From positions 682,001 through 746,000 of the forward strand of contig CANLTE010000001.1 in NCBI GenBank assembly GCA_947493885.1: a DNA stretch of 64,000 bases, read 5' to 3'. Made by a program: the position numbers and the translations under genes. This DNA comes from an uncultured Maribacter sp. (GTDB lineage Bacteria > Bacteroidota > Bacteroidia > Flavobacteriales > Flavobacteriaceae). Below the pieces are notes generated by a model. It was not told where the DNA came from. It ran no database searches and saw nothing but the letters and a program-made list of their open reading frames with translations. This document shows, in pieces, positions 28,428 to 38,468 of this stretch (its first letter is position 1; the number at the start of each line of letters is the position of its first letter).

Positions 28428-28961
28428 TTATTTATCCGTTAATAGTTTTTTTAATTCATCCCATCTGGGATCACTTTCTTCTTTATTTTGTCTTGTTTCT
28501 TTTGGTTGTAACTCATTTAGCTTTTGTAAAACGTCTGAATCTAAAGTACCATCTTCAACCCCAGGGTGAATTCTTTTATGTGGTACAGCCAATACTAACA
28601 TTTCGTAAGCATACTGCGAAATATCAACTTGATGTTCTCCATGAGGAAGAATCAAAATTTCATCATCTTCATCGTTATAATCCTCACCAAACTTTACTAT
28701 TAATTCTAATGTAGAACCAATTTCTTGGTCGTAAGGTTCACTGGTTAAATCGCAATTTACATTTACAACACCAGAACCTTTGAAGGATAATTCCATCATC
28801 GTTGTTAATTTATTCAATGAAACACTTAAATTAATTTTAGCATCATTGAACTCATCATAACCAAAAGACTCAAAGAACGTATTGTCTATTTCGTATTTAA
28901 ACTCGTGCTTTCCTTGCTTCAATCCTGAGAAAGGAATAGTAAACCCCTTTTGCTTCATCAT
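28428..28961 (-). CDS. YceD-family DUF177 protein
   Basis: A 178-residue protein of the DUF177/YceD family, linked in bacteria and plastids to 23S rRNA accumulation. It sits next to rpmF, the usual conserved arrangement. The FTIPFSGLKQGKHEF N-terminus and the ILPHGEHQVDISQYAYEML segment are typical of the Bacteroidota members. I start at one of two adjacent ATGs (28961 or 28958); a GTG at 28970 extends the frame but is less likely. A textbook Bacteroidota promoter lies 46-76 bp upstream. Confidence 0.85.
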   Translation of the reverse strand: MMKQKGFTIPFSGLKQGKHEFKYEIDNTFFESFGYDEFNDAKINLSVSLNKLTTMMELSFKGSGVVNVNCDLTSEPYDQEIGSTLELIVKFGEDYNDEDDEILILPHGEHQVDISQYAYEMLVLAVPHKRIHPGVEDGTLDSDVLQKLNELQPKETRQNKEESDPRWDELKKLLTDK

Positions 28962-29006
28962 GTAAAACACTTATTTTTTAATACACACGCCATATAAAGG
29001 CGGGTG

Positions 29007-29037
29007 CAAAGATACTATTATTTTAATAATACCCAAA
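29007..29037 (-). promoter_or_regulatory. Promoter of the yceD-rpmF operon
   Basis: On the minus strand TTTG (29034-29037) and TATCTTTG (29007-29014) are separated by 19 bases, a full match to the Bacteroidota consensus. The expected start near base 29000 gives a leader of about 40 bases. Confidence 0.8.
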
Positions 29038-29093
29038 TCATTATTATTTAAATAAAATTTGAGTAATCCTTTAAAAATTATAAAGTTACACGT

Positions 29094-30152
29094 TTAGTTT
29101 TTCCGTGTTGGTTTCAGCTTACATTTTTTTAACGGATTTTCTGTTAGTTCCGTATACTCTTCTCTATTTTTAAATATCTGTAAAGCTGTAAAAACGGCCT
29201 CTTTAAAGGAACTATGATCCGCAACACCTTTACCTGCAATTTCATAAGCTGTACCATGATCTGGTGAGGTTCTAACTTTAGATAAACCCGCTGTGTAATT
29301 GACACCTTTACCAAACGATAATGTTTTAAAAGGTATTAAGCCTTGATCATGATAGGCAGCCAAAATAGCATCAAACTTTTTATACGTATCTGAGCCAAAA
29401 AAACTGTCTGCAGAATATGGTCCAAAAATTAAGTGTCCCTTATTCGCCATTTCGGTAATATTTGGTTTTAAAATATCATCGTCTTCTTTTCCAATAACTC
29501 CATTATCACCACTATGAGGGTTAATTCCTAAAAGTGCAATTTTAGGTTTATGAATTGCAAAATCTTCTTTTAACGATTTTTCAATCACTGAAATTTTACT
29601 CTTAACAAGTTTGGAGGTTATTTTAGAAGAAACATCTTTAACGGCAACATGGTCGGTAAGTAATCCTACTTTTAAAGTATCAGTTACCATAAACATTAAG
29701 CTCTCGTCACCAAGTTCTTTTGCTAAATAATCGGTATGCCCAGGGAAGTTAAAATCTTCAGACTGAATATTGTTTTTGTTAATTGGAGCCGTCACTAGAA
29801 CATCTATTTCATCATTTTTCAATGCTTTAACTGCTTCTTTAAGCGATTTTATAGCGTATTTTCCACCTTCAGGTGTAGCTTCTCCAAACTGAATTTTAGG
29901 TGTTTCTTTCCAAACATTTAAAACATTTATTTTACCTGCTAGAGCTTGAGATGTTTTATGAATGCCATTGTAATTAATAGTAATACCAAGGGCATTTTTT
30001 TGTTGAGAGATGGTTTTATTGGATGCAAAAATAATAGGTGTGCAAAAATCCATCATTCTAGAATCTGCAAATGTTTTAAGTGCAACTTCGCATCCTATTC
30101 CGTTTAAATCTCCTATTGATATTCCTAATTTAATTTTCCCTTTTTCCTGCAT
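29094..30152 (-). CDS. pdxA: 4-hydroxythreonine-4-phosphate dehydrogenase
   Basis: NAD-dependent metal enzyme of the DXP-dependent pyridoxal 5'-phosphate pathway. ISIGDLNGIG near the N-terminus, APINKNN, FPGHTDYLA, NPHSGDNG and AYHDQGLIPFK are the expected motifs. I place the start at the ATG at 30152 (353 residues, MQEKGKIKLGIS). A longer frame to 30212 adds a non-conserved stretch that overlaps the ribE promoter. It is divergent from ribE. Confidence 0.93.
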   Translation of the reverse strand: MQEKGKIKLGISIGDLNGIGCEVALKTFADSRMMDFCTPIIFASNKTISQQKNALGITINYNGIHKTSQALAGKINVLNVWKETPKIQFGEATPEGGKYAIKSLKEAVKALKNDEIDVLVTAPINKNNIQSEDFNFPGHTDYLAKELGDESLMFMVTDTLKVGLLTDHVAVKDVSSKITSKLVKSKISVIEKSLKEDFAIHKPKIALLGINPHSGDNGVIGKEDDDILKPNITEMANKGHLIFGPYSADSFFGSDTYKKFDAILAAYHDQGLIPFKTLSFGKGVNYTAGLSKVRTSPDHGTAYEIAGKGVADHSSFKEAVFTALQIFKNREEYTELTENPLKKCKLKPTRKN

Positions 30153-30160
30153 TATATCTT

Positions 30161-30168
30161 TACCTTTG
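30161..30168 (+). promoter_or_regulatory. -7 box of the ribE promoter
   Basis: TACCTTTG, an exact TAnnTTTG match, lies 44 bases upstream of the ribE ATG and between the two divergent genes if pdxA starts at 30152. The short leader shows no FMN-riboswitch sequence. Confidence 0.5.
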
Positions 30169-30212
30169 TAGCTAAATATGTACCCCACAAAACTACTTAA
30201 TTTAAACGACAC

Positions 30213-30809
30213 ATGTTTACAGGAATAATTGAAACTTTAGGAACAGTAACTAAACTGGAAAGAGAAGAAAGTAATTTACACCTAACCCTTGTTTCTAATA
30301 TTACCAACACCTTAAAAATTGACCAAAGCGTTGCGCATAATGGTGTTTGTTTAACGGTTATAAATATTTTGGGAGATACATATACTGTAACTGCCATTGA
30401 TGAAACATTGCAAAAAACCAGTTTAAATGACCTTGTTATTGGTGAAAAAGTAAATTTAGAGCGAGCAATGATTTCGGGTGCTCGCCTAGATGGTCATATG
30501 GTTCAAGGCCATGTAGACCAAACAGGAACCTGTATTGGTATTGAAAAACAAGACGGTAGTTGGTTGTTTACTTTTGAATATGATACATCTTTAAACAATG
30601 TTACTATTGAAAAGGGCTCTATTACTGTTGATGGAACAAGTTTAACGGTTGTAAACTCCAAAAAAAATACATTTAGCGTAGCTATTATTCCTTATACATA
30701 CGAAAACACCAGGTTTAAACAATATAAGGTTGGTGACCGTGTAAACTTGGAATTTGATGTTATTGGCAAATATGTTGCTCGCTATATGGAAAATATAATG
30801 GACAATTAA
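30213..30809 (+). CDS. ribE: Riboflavin synthase (alpha chain)
   Basis: A 198-residue enzyme dismutating two 6,7-dimethyl-8-ribityllumazines to riboflavin. The internal duplication typical of the family is visible: MFTGIIETLG plus SVAHNGVCLTV in the first half, and MVQGHVDQTG plus SITVDGTSLTVV in the second. It is divergent from pdxA, both being cofactor genes. Only 36 bp separate its stop from the convergent giant transglutaminase-like gene, with no clear terminator. Confidence 0.95.
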   Translation: MFTGIIETLGTVTKLEREESNLHLTLVSNITNTLKIDQSVAHNGVCLTVINILGDTYTVTAIDETLQKTSLNDLVIGEKVNLERAMISGARLDGHMVQGHVDQTGTCIGIEKQDGSWLFTFEYDTSLNNVTIEKGSITVDGTSLTVVNSKKNTFSVAIIPYTYENTRFKQYKVGDRVNLEFDVIGKYVARYMENIMDN

Positions 30810-30845
30810 AAGACAATAACCTCATATAAATTATATTAAAGTACT

Positions 30846-33800
30846 TTAATTTATAGACTTATATCCTATAAGCTGGGTTTTTGCATCAAGCACTGATTTA
30901 ACGTATACCTTAAACTCATAATACTCGTTAGAATCTATACGTTCTTTAGAGGTTTTTCCAACAATGTTTATGAATAATTCATTAGGTTTTATTAGCTCAT
31001 ATTTTATACTAAAATTGTGTTTTTTAAAGTTGAAAGATTGATTTTCCGGAATCTCAACAAATTTTTCATTACCTTTTAACTTAATAACATAGCTAGATTT
31101 ATAGATGTCTGCATTCTCGTAAAGTATATACTCTATTGGGAAACTTCTTTTGTCATCCGATATAATTGATGAATTATAGGAATTATTCACTGCTGGCAAT
31201 CTAAAAACCTTCATCTTTCCAATTTCATCAAATTTTTCATTGACAACTAAATTTGAAGTATAGCCTATAGAGGGAGATCTTAAATCGTATTCAATATTAT
31301 ATATAGTATCTGTTTTAAAATCTTCTAATATTCTACCTTTATAATCTTCTGTAATTTTAGTTTTTATTACCTCATAATTCTTTTCCTTAAAAATACTCGC
31401 ATAATGAGCGTTAATACTACCATTAAGAACAGATTTTATTTTTAATAAGTGTTCCTCATTCCCTAAAGTGTATTCAATAATACTTTCTATACTTGTTGGA
31501 GAATGATTAATATCATCTAAATAATAAATTCCTTTTTGAACATCCTTAATTTTTTTGTTTGGGATATCTAAAGCCAGAGCACCCTCAAGACTCGTTGGAA
31601 TTGATTTATAGGGCAAGTTATTATCTGTTAATTCTAAATACTGAGGTTTATTATCAATAAAAACTTTGGCTATGCAATGATTAAAATCTTGACTAGGTAA
31701 AATCATTGAATTTCTTCCGTAGTCCGAAGTTAATATAAGCACCATATGAGAATTTAATCCTGCCATTTGAGCTAGAGTAACGTAAAGAGTAGAAAAATCT
31801 TTGCAATCACCTAATTTAGATTTTATTGTTTTAGAAGGTTTCTGCGGAACAAAACCACTTTGCCTAAAGCCAACATGACTATAGCTGAAGTTTTCCATGA
31901 TATAATAATATATTCTTTGGGCTCTTTCTTCCTCAGAGTATTTGGAAAAATCATTTGGAAAAATTTCATTAAATGCCTCTTTTACATCTGAATTTATTAC
32001 CGTTTGCGGCCTTACTAAATCGGAATACCAGTTAGCAATATCATCCCAAGAACCTATGGTGCTTATATGTAAATATTTTGACACATCTGACAAGCTTGGC
32101 ATATAATCCTCCTGAGGATCAAGCGTTTTCATATCATCCATTTGCCAGCTATGACATATGTAGTCATCAATTTGTTTTTGCTGGTAAGGAACACTTCCGT
32201 TGATTAGTTTATGAGTAAAAGCTTTTCCTTTCGGAACCAAAATATTTACAGCATTTTTTATTGTTGGGTGATAAGAATCTAACTGAAAATAATCTATATA
32301 GTCCTTGTAAAAACGTCCACTGGAAGTAAAGCTACTTTCATAGCTTACATAAATTACATCGCCTATTTCTAGATTATTAAAAACAATATTTGATCCACTT
32401 TTAGAAGCTGGAACAATTGTTTTATTTTGCTTTACAATTTCAAATTTGGTAATACTGTAATTACCGCTTAACCCAAGATCAACCTCCTTTAAAGACTCTA
32501 TTCCTGAATCTGAGGTAATCTCAACAATATAAGTAGTTTTTCTTCTTCCTCCGCCTTCTGAATATAGTTGTAATAAAGTTTCGTCTAAAAGGTAATTATA
32601 CCCGTAATTATTTTCTGTAATTTTATTTCTATTATCTGAGACAAACTCATAGATATCACTAGTTGCTAAATCATCAAAATAATCTTTCGTATTAGATAAA
32701 TCTTCTATTTTTTTCCGCAATGAGCTATTTCCTCCATTGTGTTTTAACGATTTTTTATAATAGGATAACGCCTCTTTTTTCTTTCCTGTTTGTTCCAGAG
32801 CTTTACCCATATACTCCATTGCTAAAAATGAATAAGGAAATTGCTTTAGTACTTGTTTTATATACGGAATAGATTCCTCATACTTTTTGTATTCATGTAA
32901 ATAACTTATATAATCTTTTAAATAAACATTATCACCTGAAATATTCTGATATTGCCTTTTAAACAATTTAAGTACTTTCTCCTTCTGGTTTTGCTTATTG
33001 TACATTCTTGCCAGAGACCTTATTGCTCCATAATCAAAATAATCGCTATTAAGATTTTGCAACACTTCTATGGCTTGCTCATCTTCATTTAAATAACCTG
33101 TATAAAGAGATACATATATTTTAACAATATTTGTCCAGTCCTTATATTTTGTAGTTAAATACTTTAAGTCTTTTTTTATTGCACTTTTATCTTCCCTTCG
33201 TATACCTAATAAAAGTTTTGCTGAAAATTTATATAGAGAGATATCTGTAGATTCTTCAAACTCTCCAATAAACTTTTCAAACTCTTTTATTGGGAGCTTA
33301 AACAATTCTTTTGCATCTTTAAATCGATAGAAGTATGACAAATAATATTTTTCATCATCTTTTTCTATATTCTTCTTCAATTCTTTTGATGAAGAATAAT
33401 CTTTTTCCAAATTATAACATTGAATAAGTAATTTTCTTAAAAAAGAACTATTTGGATACAGTTTTATAAGAGGTAATAAAATATTTTTTGATTCTTTATA
33501 CTTTGAATTCCTGAAATATGTATTTATTAGACAAAACTTAAAGAAAAAATCATCTGGGCTGTTTTTAACCTTATTTTTAAAAAATGATTCAATAGAATTA
33601 TCCTTAGATATAGGATTAATTTTTAAAACATCTCCCTTTTCATATGGCTTGTAAGTAGAGCTATATTCAATATCCTTTACTTCATTTCCTTCTTTATCTG
33701 TAAATCTTGCAATAAAATATGCTATTCCATTTTTGTCTGCACTTTTAATTAATAATCTATTGTTTCCTTTGGGTAAAGTAATTTCAACATTATAAGCATC

Positions 33801-34613
33801 TAAATCCGTGTACCCATTATTTGTGTTTTCAAGAACAACAACATCATTTAACCAAACCTTGCTTAGTGAGGAATTACCTACTCTTAAAACAACTCTTCTT
33901 TCCAATGGGTTGTTAATAAAAGTCTGAGCGTAATTCACACCTGCACCATACTCGGAATGATTGGTATAAAACTGATACGCTTCTTTTTCAAAATTCTTGT
34001 TGTTATACCAATTTATATGACCGTTGCTATTTGCATTAAAATCTACGTCCGAAACCGCTTTTATTTCAGGTTCATATTGTGTGTCTAGTCCACTGCCATT
34101 AAGGTTTTCAAACGTTCCGCAATACTGCCAATTCTTTATAACTTTTATTTCATTATTGAGTTTATAATAATCATCCCATTTATTTTCATGTCTATAAACA
34201 ACCGACTTCAAATACTTTAAAGCTTCTTTTACTGTAGAATTATTAATAGAGTTTAATTCCAATTGTTTAATTCTATCCACAGTTTGATTATTAAAACCTT
34301 CCTCTATGTAATTATTAAAAAAGAAATGGTAATTCCATAAAGCATATAAGTAATACTCATAATCTTGATAACCACTAACTTTAGCGATAAAATCTTCAGA
34401 AACTTTAAAAACACCCTTTTCATTATTTAAAACCTTGGTTGTTAAATAATCTTCAATGTTATCTTGCTTATTCTTATTGAATTTTTCCAGAGATTCTTCT
34501 CTTTGATTTTTAAACAAAAGCTGCCAATAATCATCATTATTAGAAACTTCTTGAGAATAACTTTTGGAAAAAGAAATTAAAAAAAATATAAAAGCAACAC
34601 GTAAAATTCTCAT
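30846..34613 (-). CDS. Large exported TPR / DUF3857 / transglutaminase-like protein
   Basis: A 1255-residue exported protein with a signal peptide (about residues 1-20, SFSKSYSQ). An N-terminal region with a jelly-roll-like part (about 160-320) is followed by helical TPR-type repeats (about 340-640), a DUF3857 domain (about 650-860) and a transglutaminase-like core. The core triad is visible: C937 in KLGDCKDFSTLY, H979 in DFNHCIAK and the Asp in YLELTDNN. A C-terminal beta domain follows. This domain set recurs in Bacteroidota envelope proteins of unknown role, often thought to remodel peptides or proteins. It is monocistronic. Confidence 0.85.
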   Translation of the reverse strand: MRILRVAFIFFLISFSKSYSQEVSNNDDYWQLLFKNQREESLEKFNKNKQDNIEDYLTTKVLNNEKGVFKVSEDFIAKVSGYQDYEYYLYALWNYHFFFNNYIEEGFNNQTVDRIKQLELNSINNSTVKEALKYLKSVVYRHENKWDDYYKLNNEIKVIKNWQYCGTFENLNGSGLDTQYEPEIKAVSDVDFNANSNGHINWYNNKNFEKEAYQFYTNHSEYGAGVNYAQTFINNPLERRVVLRVGNSSLSKVWLNDVVVLENTNNGYTDLDAYNVEITLPKGNNRLLIKSADKNGIAYFIARFTDKEGNEVKDIEYSSTYKPYEKGDVLKINPISKDNSIESFFKNKVKNSPDDFFFKFCLINTYFRNSKYKESKNILLPLIKLYPNSSFLRKLLIQCYNLEKDYSSSKELKKNIEKDDEKYYLSYFYRFKDAKELFKLPIKEFEKFIGEFEESTDISLYKFSAKLLLGIRREDKSAIKKDLKYLTTKYKDWTNIVKIYVSLYTGYLNEDEQAIEVLQNLNSDYFDYGAIRSLARMYNKQNQKEKVLKLFKRQYQNISGDNVYLKDYISYLHEYKKYEESIPYIKQVLKQFPYSFLAMEYMGKALEQTGKKKEALSYYKKSLKHNGGNSSLRKKIEDLSNTKDYFDDLATSDIYEFVSDNRNKITENNYGYNYLLDETLLQLYSEGGGRRKTTYIVEITSDSGIESLKEVDLGLSGNYSITKFEIVKQNKTIVPASKSGSNIVFNNLEIGDVIYVSYESSFTSSGRFYKDYIDYFQLDSYHPTIKNAVNILVPKGKAFTHKLINGSVPYQQKQIDDYICHSWQMDDMKTLDPQEDYMPSLSDVSKYLHISTIGSWDDIANWYSDLVRPQTVINSDVKEAFNEIFPNDFSKYSEEERAQRIYYYIMENFSYSHVGFRQSGFVPQKPSKTIKSKLGDCKDFSTLYVTLAQMAGLNSHMVLILTSDYGRNSMILPSQDFNHCIAKVFIDNKPQYLELTDNNLPYKSIPTSLEGALALDIPNKKIKDVQKGIYYLDDINHSPTSIESIIEYTLGNEEHLLKIKSVLNGSINAHYASIFKEKNYEVIKTKITEDYKGRILEDFKTDTIYNIEYDLRSPSIGYTSNLVVNEKFDEIGKMKVFRLPAVNNSYNSSIISDDKRSFPIEYILYENADIYKSSYVIKLKGNEKFVEIPENQSFNFKKHNFSIKYELIKPNELFINIVGKTSKERIDSNEYYEFKVYVKSVLDAKTQLIGYKSIN

Positions 34614-34729
34614 GGTTTTGGTATGGTAATGTGGTTCGTATTTTAAGTTTAAAACCTAATAACGAAATTTTTCTACAATTTGGTATTCGTTAGCACAAAA
34701 AAAAGCTTGAGAATGTATTTCACTAAAAA

Positions 34730-36541
34730 TTATAATACGCTATCCTTTATTTTATGCCATATTTTATACAAAATAACACCTGAAATTAAAGCGCTTAAAG
34801 TAAGTGCGATTGCAAGATTTGTTTCTCCATAAATCCAATAACCCGTAGCAAATAAACTACTATAAATTAACACACAACCCAGTACCATTGCCTTTAAGCC
34901 AGCCGGAACTCCCCATTTTTCTTGATTAGTAATAATTTCAACATTTTCTGCTTTAGCTACCGTAATAACTTTTTTCCATCCAAAGCCCCCAGGTTGAATT
35001 TTTTTATAAAACTGCTGTAAAACTTCCATTGATTCTGGTTGGGTAATAAATGTAGTTATTATCCAAATTAATGAGGTTATTAACACAACCGAAGGGTATT
35101 CCATCCAATCTGGAAAAACTCCTGTATCCTCATGAAAAAAGAACGCTCCTATAGGGGTCAACTTAAAAAGAACAGAAATAATACCTGAGGCAAACATTGC
35201 TGAAATTTCGCTCCACGCATTAATTCGCCACCAAAACCATCGTAAAATAAATATTAACCCCGTGCCTGCTCCAAAAGTTAACAAAACCTCAAATAATTGT
35301 AGTGCATTTTTAAGCGTCAACGCTAAGGCTGCACTTAATACCATTAATAATATTGTTGAAAGTCTACCCACTGCAACAAGTTTTTTTTCTGATGCTTTAG
35401 GATTAATTTGTTGCTTATAAAAATCATAAACAACATATGACGACCCCCAATTTAATTGGGTTGATATGGTACTCATATAAGCAGCAACCAACGAAGCAAG
35501 CACTAAACCTAACAATCCACTTGGTAATTTTGTTAACATTGCGGAATAGGCCAAATCATGCCCTAATTTATCTTCTGCAACATTTGGAAACGCTTCTTGT
35601 ATGCTCGCTAAATCAGGAAAAACAACTAAAGACGCTAATGCAACTAAAATCCAAGGCCATGGTCGTAATGCATAATGCATAATGTTGAAAAAAAATGTGG
35701 CACCAATAGCATGATTCTCATTTTTGGCCGCCAACATTCGTTGGGCAATATAACCCCCTCCTCCAGGTTCTGACCCAGGATACCAAGAACTCCACCACTG
35801 TACAGCCAAAGGAATTATAAACAATGTTATCAGTGCCTTTTTATTACTAAAATCTGGCACTAAATTTAGTTTATCTGTAACGTTTTCATTTTGTAAAAGT
35901 GCTTTTATACCACCAACTTCAGGGATATTTACTAAAAAATAAGCTGCGGCAATTGCGCCAGACATTGCTACAAAAAACAATAGAAAATCCGTATACACCA
36001 CACCTTTAAAGCCTCCTAAAACACTAAAAATCACAGTAACCAATCCTCCACAAATAACGGTTTGCCAAGGTTCCAAACCAAGCATGATTCCTCCAATTTT
36101 TATAGCAGCAAGTGTTACTCCTGCCATAGTAATTACGTTAAAAAAAACACCCAAATATACTGCTCTAAACTTTCGTAAAAATTCAGCAGGTGCTCCTCCA
36201 TACCTTAGCTCATAAAATTCTAAATCGGTTTTAACATTACTCTTTCTCCACAACTTGGCATAAATAAAAACGGTAAGTAGCCCTGTAATTAAAAACGCCC
36301 ACCAAACCCAATTGCCAGACACACCATTGGTTCTAACAATATCGGTAACCAAATTAGGGGTATCTGTTGAAAACGTTGTTGCTACCATAGATAAACCAAG
36401 CAACCACCAGGGCATTGTTCTCCCTGACAAAAAAAACTCAGAAGAACTTTCTCCTGATTTTTTCGAAACAACAATCCCAATTATTAATACAATAGAAAAG
36501 AAAACTATAATAATACCATAGTCTAAAATACTAAGCTCCAT
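34730..36541 (-). CDS. Sodium:solute symporter (SSS family)
   Basis: A 603-residue inner-membrane transporter with about 14 hydrophobic segments and the SSS hallmark SSEFFLSGRTMPWWLLGLSM near residue 32. It has a long cytoplasmic loop around 495-535 (MEVLQQFYKKIQPGG) as in the larger marine-flavobacterial SSS clade. It is divergent from a TauE/SafE permease across 72 bp and has no catabolic neighbours, so its substrate is not predictable. Confidence 0.87.
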   Translation of the reverse strand: MELSILDYGIIIVFFSIVLIIGIVVSKKSGESSSEFFLSGRTMPWWLLGLSMVATTFSTDTPNLVTDIVRTNGVSGNWVWWAFLITGLLTVFIYAKLWRKSNVKTDLEFYELRYGGAPAEFLRKFRAVYLGVFFNVITMAGVTLAAIKIGGIMLGLEPWQTVICGGLVTVIFSVLGGFKGVVYTDFLLFFVAMSGAIAAAYFLVNIPEVGGIKALLQNENVTDKLNLVPDFSNKKALITLFIIPLAVQWWSSWYPGSEPGGGGYIAQRMLAAKNENHAIGATFFFNIMHYALRPWPWILVALASLVVFPDLASIQEAFPNVAEDKLGHDLAYSAMLTKLPSGLLGLVLASLVAAYMSTISTQLNWGSSYVVYDFYKQQINPKASEKKLVAVGRLSTILLMVLSAALALTLKNALQLFEVLLTFGAGTGLIFILRWFWWRINAWSEISAMFASGIISVLFKLTPIGAFFFHEDTGVFPDWMEYPSVVLITSLIWIITTFITQPESMEVLQQFYKKIQPGGFGWKKVITVAKAENVEIITNQEKWGVPAGLKAMVLGCVLIYSSLFATGYWIYGETNLAIALTLSALISGVILYKIWHKIKDSVL

Positions 36542-36613
36542 AAAATGATTTTGGTTACTGGTTAAAGGTAAAATAATTTAGAATACTTTTGTTTTTCTTT
36601 CTAAACATACACC

Positions 36614-37369
36614 GTGTTTTTACTTTCGAATATTGAAACTACTTTTTCTATCTGGAGTATTGCTTTTTTAGCTGCTATTATATTAGGTATATCTAAATCA
36701 GGTATAAAGGGAATATCAGTGGTAATTGTTGCATTAATGGCTATTGCTTTCGGAGCAAAACAATCCACAGGTTTACTTACTCCGTTACTTGTTGTTGGAG
36801 ATGCTTTTGCAGTAATCTACTACAAGCGTCATACACAATGGAAATATATTGTGCGCTTTTTGCCTTGGATGATATTAGGTATACTCGTGGGTGTTTTTAT
36901 TGGACAAAACATTCCTGAAAAAACTTTTAAATTCATCATGGCTTTTGTTATTCTAGGTAGTGTAATAATGATGTATTGGTGGGATAAAAAAAAGTCAAAA
37001 AAAGTGCCTACTCATTGGGCTTTTGCAGGGCTGATTGGGACCATCGCTGGAGTAACAACAATGATAGGGAATTTGGCAGGATCATTTTCCAACATCTTTT
37101 TTTTAGCAATGCGATTACCAAAAAATCAGTTTATTGGTACCGCTGCAACCCTGTTTTTAATTACGAATATATTTAAACTCCCGTTTCATTATTTTGTTTG
37201 GAAAACTATAAATATGGAAACCTTAATAATTAACTTAAAATTATTACCAGGTTTAGTTTTAGGATTATTTGCAGGCATTTATTTGGTAAAACTTATTAAA
37301 GATGCCTTTTATCGAAAAATGATTTTAATACTTACAGCACTTGGGGCCTTGTTGATTTTGTTTCGGTAA
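36614..37369 (+). CDS. TauE/SafE-family membrane permease
   Basis: A 251-residue protein with eight hydrophobic segments of the TauE/SafE (DUF81) sulfite/organosulfonate exporter family, with the family's two repeated halves (AAIILGISKSGIKG, later AGLIGTIAGVTTMIGNLAGS). The start is GTG at 36614, 23 bases after a TACTTTTG box at 36584-36591. It could export sulfite or other small anions. It is monocistronic and divergent from the SSS symporter. Confidence 0.85.
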   Translation: MFLLSNIETTFSIWSIAFLAAIILGISKSGIKGISVVIVALMAIAFGAKQSTGLLTPLLVVGDAFAVIYYKRHTQWKYIVRFLPWMILGILVGVFIGQNIPEKTFKFIMAFVILGSVIMMYWWDKKKSKKVPTHWAFAGLIGTIAGVTTMIGNLAGSFSNIFFLAMRLPKNQFIGTAATLFLITNIFKLPFHYFVWKTINMETLIINLKLLPGLVLGLFAGIYLVKLIKDAFYRKMILILTALGALLILFR

Positions 37370-37777
37370 TTATCATAGCTAACAAAAACAGGGAAACCTC
37401 CTAAAACAAAGGAGCTAGAATTTTTAAAAAATAAGCGTATTATTTAAATTATTAATAATTTTTTAAACATTCAACTGATTATTTCATAAATTTTTATTAA
37501 TATTAGAGACGAATTGTACTACAAACAGATTGTTTTATGAACAATCAGTTTTTGTTTTACAACTAAAAAAACTTGACTAATAACTCAAAAACATGACTCA
37601 GAAACCTATACCTAAAGCACTATTTCCGTAGCATTATAGTATTTCGTATTTAAGGATATAGAAAGCACCATAAAACTTTCTACAATTGTAATTTTCTAAC
37701 CTCAATTCCATATTTGGAATTATAGAGGATAAGGATATTAAACTTTTATGCCAATACAATTAAACAGTTACTAAATT
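37370..37777 (+). other. 408-bp regulatory intergenic region upstream of the PUL sigma factor
   Basis: No coding sequence is seen. The region holds two hairpins: arms at 37523-37534 and 37540-37551 (12 bp, one mismatch, 5-base loop) and a second at 37700-37728 (CCTC plus AATTCCA pairing with TGGAATT plus GAGG, with a 3-base bulge). The second lies 49 bp before the sigma-factor start and could be an operator or attenuator. No clear TAnnTTTG box is present, consistent with an alternative sigma or activator, though this is inference. Confidence 0.5.
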
Positions 37778-38341
37778 TTGCAAACTTCACGTAAAACTTC
37801 CACAAAATTATGGGGAGAGTTAAAAACAGGAGACGTTAATGCTTTAGGCAAATTATACGACTTGTATGTTGATTCTCTTTTTGAATATGGTGTACATTCT
37901 TCTAATGATAAGGAGTATGTAATGGACTGTATACATGATTTGTTCTTAGACTTGTATAAGTACAGAACAAAAATTGTAATACCTGAAAATGTTGAGTATT
38001 ATTTATTTAAATCCCTTCAAAGAAAAATAAATAGAAAATATAAAAGTAAAACTATATCTACTTCAGATATTTCTCTTTTCACACAAAATCAAATAACTCC
38101 TTCTTTTGAAAAAGAAATTATTGCCCAACAGCACAATCATGAAAAGATTAAAAAGTTAAAAACTGCTTTTCAGCAACTTACAAAAAGACAAAAAAAAGGT
38201 ATTACCCTAAGGTATTCTGAAAATAGGCCTTATGAAGAAATCGCTGAAATTTTAAATGTTTCTGTATCCTCATCTCGCACCATAATTTATAGAGGCATCA
38301 AGGTTTTAAGGCAACATTTAGCGGTGTTTCTATCTCTTTAA
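37778..38341 (+). CDS. ECF RNA polymerase sigma factor of the PUL
   Basis: A 187-residue ECF sigma-70 factor. Region 2 lies at about residues 15-75 (GDVNALGKLYDLY, DCIHDLFLDLY) and region 4 at about 125-180 (LTKRQKKGITLRYSENRPYEEIAEILNVS as helix-turn-helix). The start is TTG at 37778, because an in-frame upstream ATG at 37748 is blocked by a stop. It is followed by a FecR anti-sigma factor and an STN-containing SusC, the standard trans-envelope signalling trio. Confidence 0.92.
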   Translation: MQTSRKTSTKLWGELKTGDVNALGKLYDLYVDSLFEYGVHSSNDKEYVMDCIHDLFLDLYKYRTKIVIPENVEYYLFKSLQRKINRKYKSKTISTSDISLFTQNQITPSFEKEIIAQQHNHEKIKKLKTAFQQLTKRQKKGITLRYSENRPYEEIAEILNVSVSSSRTIIYRGIKVLRQHLAVFLSL

Positions 38342-38468
38342 AACCTCTTTTTTATTTTTTTTAAAAAATATTGTCTATAAAAATCAAACTACTTGCTTAT
38401 TAATTAGTGTAGGGGTTGACTCTATTTTACTTTCTTCTTAACAATGTTAAGAATTCAACAGGTATAAA

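Noticed and set aside
30153..30212. A longer N-terminus for PdxA starting at 30212
   Set aside because: The 20 extra residues are not conserved-looking and overlap the ribE -7 box at 30161; the ATG at 30152 gives the normal family start.
30161..30212. FMN riboswitch before ribE
   Set aside because: The distance between the promoter box and start is about 44 bases, too short for the RFN fold, and no conserved RFN sequence is seen.
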